Assembly (NCBI GenBank): GCA_046290675.1
Contig: JBKAHA010000009.1
Coordinates: 62,001-126,000, forward strand
Source of the DNA: Aureliella sp046290675
GTDB lineage: Bacteria > Planctomycetota > Planctomycetia > Pirellulales > Pirellulaceae
Direction: 5' to 3'
Length of the DNA stretch: 64,000 nucleotides
The position numbers were made by a program, and so were the translations under genes. The notes beneath the pieces were generated by a model. The model searched no databases and had not been told where the DNA came from. It saw nothing but the letters and a program-made list of their open reading frames with translations. Positions 15,001-27,000 of the stretch are shown here, in pieces (positions within the stretch are counted from its first letter, which is position 1; every line of letters starts with the position of its first letter).

Positions 15001-18000
15001 CACCACTTTATAGAACTTGCCTGTTTCGGCGCTGTAACGCAGATCAGGATCAGCCGCCAACAGTGACGCAATTTGAGCCTCGCGTTCGGCATCAACGCCA
15101 CTGACGCTGCCGACAACCGTGCCATCAATCGCGTTTTCATCCACGCCGAGTGTCAAAGACGCTTCGCTGGCGGTGAAGCCCGCTTCCATCACGTGCTTGA
15201 CCGTCAGGTTATTGCCGCTGACGGCATTGGTGGTCACACCATCAGCCGACAGATCTCGGAACCGCCAATTGGCCAGCATTCCGGCTTCGTCATAGGGCAG
15301 ATCGCTGCGATAGCTGGCGGCAATTTCATTGGCGCTTCGGACGTCGTCAAAGATCCGTACGTCGTGGTAGGTGACCTGCGCCATTTGATTGGTCGCAAAG
15401 CTGCCGCCGGGTGAATCTTGATCGGCACCCAGCACGAGCGTACCGCCGCTGCCGATCGTGTAACCGGTTTGGAAGTTGTTGACGGTTTCGGAGTGTACTC
15501 CGTTCACGTACAGACTCAGATCGCCCGTCGCTCCATTCCAGGTCACGCCGATTGTGTTGACCGAACCGTCATACAACTCCGGATGTGAATTTGAGAAGGT
15601 GTGACCAACACCACCGATCAGAACGCGAATCGAGTCGCTCGATTCCAGGATTGCAAACTCGTTGCTCTGCGATGTCGTTGCGTAGTCGATAAGGTATGGG
15701 AAATTCAAGCTGCTGAATGAACCGCGAACCTCTAAACTCAACGAAGTCCGCCCGCCGAAGATCGCGTCCCCATCGTCAGCTTGCAGGTAGGCGTCGTTGC
15801 CGCCGTCTTCATTGATGCTCAGTCCGCCGCCGGTCGTCGCACTTGCTGCCAGCGCATCTTCGATCGCAATCGTGATCGTCTCATCATGAGTCAAACTGCC
15901 GTCGCTGACACGGACAGTGATGTCGTGAGATTTGGCCGTATCGAAGTCCAACAGCGAACTATCGGCGACCGTGATTTCTCCGGTGCTGCTGTTGATCGCA
16001 AAGCGTCCGCCAGCGTTGTCGGTCAAGCTGTATGTCAGCACAGCACCACTGTCGGTATCGATGCCACGAGCCCAACCGACATGCGTCCCGTCTGTCGCAC
16101 TTTCAACAATGCTTGGAGCTGCGACTCGTACCGCGACGTTGTCGAAGTCCAAGTCCGTGCTGCCGCTCAAGCCAGTCGATTGATCGGTAAATCGCAGCTC
16201 AGTCGTGTTTCCAGTGGCTGTGAACGTGTAGGTGTAGGTTCGATAACCTGCGGCGTTGGATCCGAAACCTTCCGGAGTCACATCAACGGCGACGGTGTCA
16301 AGCACGCTGGAACCACCGGAGATGGCTTCCACCCTCAATGCCGTATCCGCTGTTGGAGAGCCTGCCAGATTGTGCTCAGCCATGTCAAACGTCAGCGTGT
16401 AGGTTTGGCCGATCTGGGTATTGATCGTCTGGCTGAGTGTTCCACCTGCACCCGCACCCCAGCCGTGGAATACAACCGATCCCGTGCCGTCCGAAGCACG
16501 CGACGCATCGTTGTACGCACCTGCGCCGCCGGTAACCGCCCATCCGTCCGGTGCAATGTCTTGACCAGGACCGCTTGTCTGAGTTTCAAAGGAGCCATTG
16601 GCAACCAAGTTGATACCACTGCCGACTGCAATGTCGATAGGGGATTCATTCACATCTCCAACTTGTACGGTGTGGACGATATCTGAAAACTGGCTGTTCC
16701 CGTCCGTGACTCGGATAGTAATGTCGTGGCGTGTGGCGAGCTCGTAATTCAGCAAACTGCCATCCGCGACGGTCACGATGCCAGTATTCGGATCGAATGC
16801 AAACCGTCCACCGGCGTCATCAATCAGCGCGTAAGTGTGTGTGTCGTCAGGATCGTCGGTGGTCGCCAGTGTGGTGACGACGGTTCCGTCGGCGGAATTC
16901 TCGTCGATCGTCGCGGTGACTTCCTTGGCAATGCTGAAATCCCATTCGAAAGTGTCGAAGAAGTCACTTCCGTCTGGGCCGAGTGCGACGTAGATCGTGT
17001 CACCGGCACTCAACGAACCCAAATCGATGTCAAACGATTGCGTCGTCTCATAGCCGTTCTGCACTAGGATTGGTGCATCTGAGTTGACGTGAATGAGCAA
17101 CTCAAAGCCAGAGAAGTCGCCGCCGGCATCATTCAGAAAGCTGTCGATGATCGAGTAGTCTCCCGATTCCGCAACGGTGTAGGCTGCGATGACGTAGCGA
17201 TCATGCCCAGCGTACTGTTCGGTGCCGCTGCCCGGATGCCCGCCGGTGGCCGACAAATTGGCGTACCGGGCCGGGGCGTTGTTTGTGTAGTCCGTGTCGC
17301 CGTCGGCCCTCCAATCACTGCCCGCATCGATTAGCGAAACATAGTTCGTTGGGTCGCCGATTTCGCCCGTGTTGGGATTTCCCGCCGCTCCGCCCGCCAC
17401 CCAGCCGTCGGGCGCATTCCACAAGTACTGCCATCCGGTCGGGATCGCCGTATCACTGAAGTCATCGCGGTAGTCGGCGACGATTTCGTAACTTCCCAAC
17501 ATGGTCGGCACTTCATCAAAGTCCGTCACGTTGATCGTAAAATCTTCGGCTCGGAACAAACCTTCGGCGTCGGTGGCTCGGATCGTGAGCGTGACCGTTT
17601 GATGGGCTTCGAAGTCCAGTACTCCGGCCGTATTGACCGTCACTTCGCCGGTGCTGCCGTCGATCGTAAACGCTCCGCCGTAATCGTCATCCAGACTGTA
17701 CGTGATCGTATCGTTTAGATCGGGGTCGGCCGCGACGGCGCTGCCCAGGCTGAACCCGCTGGCCGCGTTTTCGTTCACCGCGTTGGGCATAAAGCTGATG
17801 TCAGTCGGCGCATCGTTGACCGGCTTAGGGTTAATGACAAAGACTTTGTCGAACGTGTTGCCGACGCTGTCGGTGACCCGGATCGTGACACTTCGTGGTG
17901 GGTCGTTTTCCGCGTCGAAAGTCGCACCGGCTTTGACGACTAGCTGATCGCCGATCAACTCAAAATCGTTGGTATCGGACGCGACCATCTCGTAAGTGAA

Positions 18001-21000
18001 CGACTCTGGGGTATCCGGGTCGGTAGCGACAAAGGTCCCAAGGACCGCACCGACTTCAGTTGATTCCAGCAGCCCCGGTGTAAAGACACGTTGTTGTAAT
18101 GCGGTACCATTGTCCGGGTCGTAGGCAGTCCATGCGAAAATGATGGATCCGTCGCCACGTGTGGTGACGACGGGTTTCACGCCCCAGCCGTTGGGAATGT
18201 CGCTGACTCGAAACTCATCACTGGTCGGAGCTCCTGAAGCATCAAAAGTACGTCCCCAGACGGCGTAACTCTGTCCGTCACCACTTCCTAAGTAGGTCAC
18301 CACAAATCCGCCGTTATTCAGCGCGGCAACTTCCGGCCAGTACTGGTCACCCGCGGTGCTTTGGTTGATTAGGAATTCGCTTCCGGCAAAGCTTCCATCG
18401 GCGTTAAGGATACGCGCGAAACTGGCGTAGCGACTGGTATCGCCTCCCCAACTGTGCCAAGTGACGATGAACCGACCGTCGCTGAGCTTTTCGACTCGAG
18501 GTTCGGACTGAGTGCTGCTGTTGAATTCATTGATGACGAATTCATTGCCAATCGGATCACCGTTGGCGTCAAAACGCCGTCCAACAATCGCCCAACCACT
18601 GCCATCCAGAGCGCTCGAATCCATCCAGGTGACCAGTGTCGTACCATCATCGGCAATGGCAAGTGCCGGTTCGCGCTGATCGCTGCTATCAAATGTCTGA
18701 CTGACCAGAGTCTCCGTTCCTACTGGATTTCCCGACGCATCAAACCTTTGTATATAGGTATCCCAGTTGCTGGACGCACTGATTTGGTCCAATGATCGCC
18801 AGGAGACGACGAAACTGCCGTCCGGCGCTGTTGCCACGGCAGACATTTCTTGCTGAAGCGTCGTGTGCGTATTGGCAAACGTCTCGCTCAATTGATTGCC
18901 ACTGGCGTCGTAGCGAGCGACTTTGATTCCCCAACTGCTGCCGTCACCGGCTTCCTGCCAGGTCGCAACGAAGCCTCCACCAGGGAGCCCCGCAACTTCG
19001 ACATGATGTTCATCACCACCTTGGTTTGCTGCCAACGGAATGTGAGCGCCAACGGGATTGCCAGCCGCGTCGTAAATCTGGGCGAACACTCCCCAAGAGG
19101 TTCCGCCACTCGGTTCGTAGCCTGTATTTCGCCAAACAACGACGTGACCACCGGATGCCAAGGTGCTTGCGTCAACTCGCAGATCAGCGACTTGCGTGAA
19201 AGTCTCGGTTTCCAATATCTCCGTCGTGGCATTGCCGCTGAGGTCGAAATGCTGATGGAAGATTTTGTCGTTGGTCGCGGTTGCTTGCGTACTATGGCTG
19301 GTCTTCTGCCATGCAAAGATGAGCTCGCCGTCAGAAGCCTGCGCCACCGCGGGCAACCTCTGCTGATAATCAAAAGTGTGGGCGCCGACGGTCCACTCGT
19401 TGCCGACACGATTGCCGGCTGAATCAAATCGGACGGCATGGATTGAACGATTCGTTCCATCTGCCGTGGAGGCATAGGTCAGGACGAACCCGCCATCGTT
19501 CAGATGGTTCACTCCAGCCCAGTAGTTATCTCCGATGTCGTTTTCATTCAGTTGAAATTCGTCGATCGCGACGCTGCCATCTGCGTTGTAGACCTTGCCA
19601 AAGTAGCCATAGCTGTTGGTGTCTGGCGAACGATAAACCACCAAAACCCGGTTTGAGTCGAGGGCAACCATTTCGGGATCGCCCTGCCAGCCGCTGGTCG
19701 TCGTGTTGACAACAAACTCGGCGCCTTGTGCGGTGCCATCGGCATTGAACAGTCGGCCTTTGATAGCAGAGCTGCTGCCGTCGGCAGTGTTGTCCGCCTG
19801 CCAGGTGACCATGAAGGTGCCATCACCGAAGCCAGCGACTGATGCATCCGTCTGATGGTGAGTAACATCGGTAACGACGATCTCGCTGCCGATCTTGTTG
19901 CCGCTGGCGTCAAACTTCTGCGCGTAGATGTCCCAGTAGTCGTAGTAACCATCGGAATTCTCATCGATTCGCTGCTGCCACGCGATTGCAAAGCCTCCGT
20001 CACCGGTTGCCGCCACGTCAGGCTCGTACCGGAGATCCGCCGTCGTTGTTTCAACCCGGAATCGGGCAGTGACTTCGTTGAAATCTTGGTCAACGATCTT
20101 GGCGAAAACTCCTCCGGACGAGTCTCGCCGCCACGTTAGCACCCAATTTCCATTATCGATTTGCTCCACGTCGATCCAATATTGACTGCCGCCGAGCATG
20201 TTGCGGTCGACAAGAAATGCTTCGCCGATCGCGTTGCCGTCGGCATCGTATCTCTGGGCTTTAAAGTCCCAAGCGCTGCTGAAATCGTAGTCACTGTAGA
20301 CCAAAAAGTATCCACCATCATCCCGCGTGATGATCTGCTGGTATGAGTTGCTAAAGCCGGTATAGGTTTGAATCGTCTCAATCGGCTGGGCGACAAGATC
20401 GTCACCAGGGGCTTCCAAAGTGATGTCGTTTGGCGACTGGTTGAAACTGGCGGTCGTCGTGTCGTAGGTTTGATCGGCGAACTTGAATTGCTCGACACCG
20501 GAAAGGGTGTCGCTGCCGTCACGTGAGCCAACACTGTCGGTGACCGTCCACGTCCCGTTGCCGTTATCGGTGATGGTGTAGTCGGCGGCGTTACCCGTGT
20601 AGACGGCAGTGTCGGTACCTATCCCGCCTTCGATGATGTCATCGCCCGCCCCACCAATGACTGTGTCGTCATTGCTTGTCGGATCGAATTCGATGATGTA
20701 GGCACGTAGCTGGTTCTCATCCAGATCGTTCCAAGTCCCATCAGCCAGCATTTCCAGACCGTCCGCCCAAGCTGCATCAGCGGGTTGGCCGGCGGCGAAA
20801 TTTTCGTAGGTAACCGGCGTTCCATCCGTCCACACGTAGGCGTCTTGGTGCCCTGTGTCGCTGGCCCCCAGCCAAATGGCGTTGCCGGCAGCCAGCGTGT
20901 TGACGAAGGTATTCTCGGGCGCCGAATTGACTTGCACCAGACGACCTTGGATGCCAAGCACGCTGGAACCATCCGCATCGACCTTTGCGTCATCCCAGGA

Positions 21001-24000
21001 CGCTGTGGTGGTGATCAGCTTGTAGAACTTGCCGGTCGATTCGTTGTAGGTCAGCGTTGGATCGGCGGCCAACACCTCGGCAACCGTGACGTCATCGGCA
21101 TCGATCGTATCAGCACCGTCGCCCGCGTAGATCGTATCGCTGCCACCACCAGCATCGATGTCATCGTCGATTGCGGCTCCACCATCGGCAGTGCCATCGG
21201 CGTTGCCACCGTAGATCACGTTGTCATCATCGCGACCCACGATCACGCCATCGTCGCTGCCATCGGACAGATCGTGAATCACATCGCTGGCGTCATCGAC
21301 GGTGATGGTCACCTGCTCGCGATAAGAATTCCCTGCCGCATCGGTGACTTGGATCGTTGGCGCGTGGGACGCTGCCGTTTCGTAATCAAGCTGCGTCGGC
21401 GTGCCGATCCACTTGTTCATCATATGCGCGTGCAGGTCGACGACTTGATCGCCTGCAAGAGCGGTGTTGTTCAACGAAAGCTCACCGACCATGCCGCTGA
21501 AGAAGTGAGCCTCGTTGCCGGTAAAATCTCCGTCGTGGAATTTGGTGTGTCCGAAGACCATTCCCATCGCAATGTCGCCGGTGTGATCATTCAAGATGAC
21601 CGGCGTCGTCCCCTCGTCTACCAGGGAACCGTTCACGTGCAGGGCAATGCTGCCCGTCACTGAGTCATAGGTCGATGTCACGACATAGCTGGTCGACTGC
21701 GTGATATCGGTCGACAACCACTCGCCGTTCCAACCCTGCGTTTCGGACCAAAACCCGGCGTACAACTTGCCGCTTTCGATGTACACGTTGAGGCCGTTCG
21801 ATGCGCCTCCTTGTTCGTAAATAATCTGTCGAGTTGCGATGTCAGCAGAAGATTTGAATACAAGCGTGGTTGACTTTTCCGTGTAGTCTTGGGTATTCAA
21901 CGTCCCCGAGTTCGAGAACGTCAGCCGATCGTCCACTCCATCAAACTGCATGGCATCCAGGCCATTCATCCCACCCGCCACCAGCGTGGGGCCAGCCGTG
22001 ACCTGGCCAGCATTGTTGCCGTTGCCCGTCTTGTCCGTTGCCCCATCAACTTCGCTACCGCTGAGTGTCAGCGTCGCGCCGTCGCTGGAATCGATCCAAG
22101 CGATGTGATCGGTGTAGCTATCGGGCGCCGTTGGATTGGCGAGTCGAACTTCACCGGTCGACGGATCAATAGCGAACAATGGTCCGGATGAATCCTGATC
22201 AGCGATTTCGAACGTGAAGCTGGACAGCACCTGGCTAGCGTCCCACTCGATGACATAGGCACGCGATTGGTTGTCGGGGACGTCTTGCCATTCGCCATCC
22301 GGTCGGATCGCAAGTTGGTTCTCGCCAGTCGTACCGTTTGGCTCACCGACTTTCCAGTTGGTGTAGTAGCCCGCTTCGGCTGTTGAGCCGGTCGAGAACT
22401 GTTCGCTTTCGGTGCTTCCATCGAGGTAGTACCAATCACCTTCGGTCGTCGCGTCGCGACCGCCCAGCAACACGTCGCCTCCCATCTGCTCTGCAAACGC
22501 TCGCATCAAATCGTTTTCATAAGCAGAACGGATCATTGCCAGTTGTCCAGTGACGCCGTTCAGCGTCGCAGAGGTGGCGGCATTGATCGCATCCAACGGC
22601 TGAGTGATGGTGCTGACGAGCCGATAGAACTTGCCCGTCGCTGCATCGTAGGACAGCGTCGGATCGTTGTTCAGGATCGTGTTGACGGCCTGCGGGATTT
22701 CGATGACGCGGACATCGCCAATGACAGGTCCCCACCAAACTCCATTGTTATCGAGGGACAGAAAGTCAAGGTCGGTGCTGCTGTCGGTTGCGGTAAACGT
22801 AAAGGATTGAGTTGAAAACAGCATGTTGCTGGTTGACCAACCAGACGGCTGAGTCATTGAGAAATCCTGACTCTGCCCATCAGCACTCACACGAATGTCT
22901 TTCACCGCGTCACCACCACCCCAGTGGCCTGACATCTCGAAGACGACTTGGTACTGTCGCCCCGCTTCGGTCGTCAGCGTTTGGTAGATCCCACCGGCGC
23001 TGCTTCCATTCAGGTCGACCGTGTAGCCACCAAGCGGTGAGAGTTCCGTTTCCGTCCCGTGATGACTAACGGTACCCGAACGTACCGTCCAGTCGCCGAA
23101 GGACTGACCAGCCGAATAGTCCGTATACGCTCCGGGATTTGGGCCTTCGGTGAATAACCCATCGCTGACGATATCCTGCGCCGCATCGGGATCGCTCGGC
23201 ACGACGAAGCCAACGCTCGCTCCATCGGTTGCGTTTTCGCTAATGTGCAGATCTTCGACCGGCGTGCTGGCGATGAAGCCGGTGCCGGTGGCGTGTCCGA
23301 TGCCCAGGTTGTTACCCGAGACGACATCGACGACTTCGTTCGAACCGTTGAAGCCGTCCATCTGCCAGTTAGCGATCAGGCCGCTGGGCAAGCTGCCGCT
23401 GTCGAACTTGTTCTGATAGTTGAGCGCGATCTCGGCTTCGCTGCGGACTTCGTTCCAGATGCGAAAGTCGTGAAGGGTGCCTTGGAATGCTGAGTCGGGA
23501 TCAAAGCCACCGCCGTTGGGAAGGTCTTGTCCGATGGCAAAGCTTCCGTCAGCGATCACGTAGCTCCCGTTATACGGATTCGCAATCGTTTCCGCGAATT
23601 CGCCATCGACGTAGACGTGAATCTGGCTCGAATCGTTGTCCCAAGTGAATCCCACGTGGTGATGTCCGCCATCAAACAGTTGTGAGTAGCTGCCCGAGGT
23701 TGTCAGGCCTGCCCACTCGATGGTGCCGTCGGCATTGATCGCCAAGCGTTCCGTGTACCCGCTGTCGAGGAACGAGTACAAAGTCGAGCGAACGGCTGGC
23801 GTTTCTAAATCGCTGAAGCTGACTTCGACGGTCATCTCCGTCAGCCCTTGCAAGAAAGCCTCGGGATTGGATGTTTGCAGATACGCATCATTCCCACCAT
23901 CGGTATTCAGCTCGATGCCGCTAGATAGATCGGTCGGCGCGCTATTGTCCTCGACCAGATTGTTCAGGCTGATCGTGAAGGCTTCGTCGTAGGTGTTTGC

Positions 24001-27000
24001 GGTCGGCGTCGCGGTGTCGGTGACTCGAACGGTGATGGTGTGAGTCGCCAGGGTATCGGCATCGAGCAGCGTTCCATCGGCCACGCGAATCTTGCCCGTG
24101 TCGGCGTCGATCTCGAAGGCGCCCGAAACCGTCTGCGACTGAATCGAGTAGGTCACGCTCTGCGTGACATCCAGAACTTCGTCGGCGTTCCATTCGATGA
24201 CGTAGCTGGCGGTTACGCTATTGTTCGCGTCGTTCCAGCCTCCGTCGGCCTGCCAAAGAATCAGATTATCCTCGTCCGTGCCGGCGTTTGGTTCCGAAGT
24301 ATTGCGCCAATTTGTGTAGCTGTTATCGGGGTTGTAGCCGTTTCCTGTTCCCTGCCAGAACTGATCGGCATTCGCGTCGCCTTCCTGCCAACGCCACTCG
24401 CCTTCGACTGTCGCATCGGATCCACCAAGCCAGATTTGGTCATTAAGCTCCGTGAACCAACCCGTGAAATACTCTTGTTCTGCAGCGCTGCGAATCGTTC
24501 CAAGCTGACCCGAAACACCATCCAGATCCGTTGCTTGGGCTGCGAAGTCCGCAAAGGCCCAAGTCACGTCAGTTTGGACCAACTGATAGAACTTGCCCGT
24601 TTCAGCACTGTAACGCAGATTCGGATCGGCCGCCAACAAGGATGCGATCTGAGCCTCGCGTTCTGCATCGACACCGCTGACGCTGCCAACGACTGTTCCA
24701 TCAATCGCGTTCTCATCCACACCAAATGTCAACGAAGCCTCGCTGGCCGTGAAGCCGCTTTCGCTGGTGTGCTTGACCGTCAGGTTATTCCCGCCAACGG
24801 CATCCAAAACGACGTTGTCGCTGGACAGCTGGTCAAATCGCCAGTTCGCCACCATACCGGCTTCGTCAAAAGGCAGATCGCTGCGATAACTGGCCGCGAT
24901 TTCGCCCGCTGAGCGAACGTCATTGAAGACGCGAATATCGTACAACGTGCCATTAAGCGCTTGTGCACTATCAAACGCCCCCCCAACTCGATCTTGTTCT
25001 TGGCCAAGTATCAAAACGCCGTCTGAATTGATCGTCTGCCCGCTGGAGTAGCCGGATACGGAATCCACAAGGGCACCGTCAAAGTACACATCCAACTGGC
25101 CCGAATTCGACCAGGTGATGGCGAGCGAGTGTAGCAGGCCATCGTTGACGGCAGCGTAGTAATCAATGCCCGAAAGGACGATCGGCGAATTGGAGATATT
25201 GATACCTAGCGATCCATTCGCATTGATATTGATCCTTAGTTCATCACCACCCGTGGAGCTATGGTAAGAGACCAGGGTCGTCACACCGGACGATGGCATT
25301 ACGGAGAACTGTGTTTCCACGGATAGGGATGTTAATCCTCCAAGAATCGCATCACCGTCGTCGGCAATCAGATAAGTGTCATCGCCACCATCATTATTGA
25401 TGCTCAAGCCGCCTTCGCTGGTCGCGGTGGTCAGTAGATCGCTCGGCGCAGCTCCGCCCGCATCGCTGTCAGTGGCGACCGCGTAATTTGAGAACTCAGA
25501 GCTTTCTGCGTTAAAGACGTCCGTCGTGACGGTCGTGATGTATTCACCCGGATTGAGAGTGATGCCGGAGAGCGTATCGATCTCGGGAGTGCCATCAGTG
25601 ATTCCTGACCAGGTTCCCAGGTAGCGAGCCCCTTCGACCTGTCCCCCATCGCGATCCGTGCTGGCGTAGAAGTCCACATAGTAGGCACGGTTTTGGAGCG
25701 TGCTGGTGTCGAGTTCAAAACTGAACGTCCCGTTGTCGGCGATCGAGGCCGACGTCAGCACCGCCCAGTTTTGCAGGTTGTTGGAACCGGTATCGACATC
25801 ACCCGAGTCGTTAGGCGTAGCGCCGTCCGCCACGTTTCCAGCGGACAGATCGATTCCAATGTAGGCGTTGGAGTAGATCGAGTTGCCGCGAATCGTATTG
25901 CCGCTGCCGCCGTCCTGTACGGAGATGCCGGCGCCGTAGATTGCCGTCACCTGCCCGCTAAAGGCAATCACATTGCCTTCGCCCGCATTCACGCCTCCGA
26001 TGATTGTATTGGTGGCTTGCTCCACCAAGATGCCGTTCTCGCCATGCCCCCAATTCAAGGTTCCCGTGGAATCGGTCCCGATGATGTTGCCTTGAATGAT
26101 CGTGCCATCGTTGGTGGTTCCCGCATCGAGCTCAATTCCAGCGTAACGAGCACCGGCGATTGTGTTGCCAATGATTTGAGTGTTATCTGCACCACCGCTG
26201 ATATACACCGCGCTACCTGAAGTACTGGTGGACACATTCAGGTTGGTCAAGCCATCGGCTGAGACACCGATCAAGTTAGATTGGACGATGTTCCCATCTG
26301 AAGTCTCTCCACTAATGTCAACTTGGTTGGATGTGGAAACAATCACATTGCCATGAGCACTGGTGCTGCCGCCAATCGTGACCCCGGTGGTGCCGTTCTC
26401 CAGACGAACTCCATCGAATGTCAGGTCGATGACCGTATTGCCAGTGACATCCGTTCCGATGTAGTTGCCCGCGATGACTCCACCCGTTGCACCATTGAAC
26501 ACAATCCCATTCGGGCCACCGCTAATGAGGTTCCGGTCGGCAACCGTGTTTCCACCGATCGTCGCGTTACTACCTTGGCCATAGATGATCGCACCACCGA
26601 CTTCTTCACCGCTAACGTAGGCGCCAGAGCTATCGAATGCTCCCAGAAAGTTCCCTGCGATGGTGATGTTGTCCGCACCGGATCCGATATCAATCGGATT
26701 GAAACCGAAATCGCGAATCACCAAACCACGAACTTCGCTGCCGTCTGCCGTCGAACTGAAATGCAACCCATCGAACGCACCATCGTTACCGTCAATCACT
26801 ATTGGTAGAAAGCTACCTTCGGTCCAACCCGTCTGCGTCGTACCGTCGATCGTGACCTGATCCGTAATTGTTGGCAGTGCCGAGGCGATGTTAATGATCT
26901 GCGTACCGCTGCCGGCGATGTTGAATTCAATCGTGTCCGCGCCCGCATTGGCGTTGGCTTGGGTAATGGCCCAACGCAAACTACCAACACTGCCATCATC

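Noticed and set aside
20480..21300. Reading the giant protein as an RTX toxin because of its calcium-binding-type repeats
   Set aside because: The repeats are short and lie mid-protein; there is no toxin domain, and no type I secretion genes are in the window. They fit better as one module among many.
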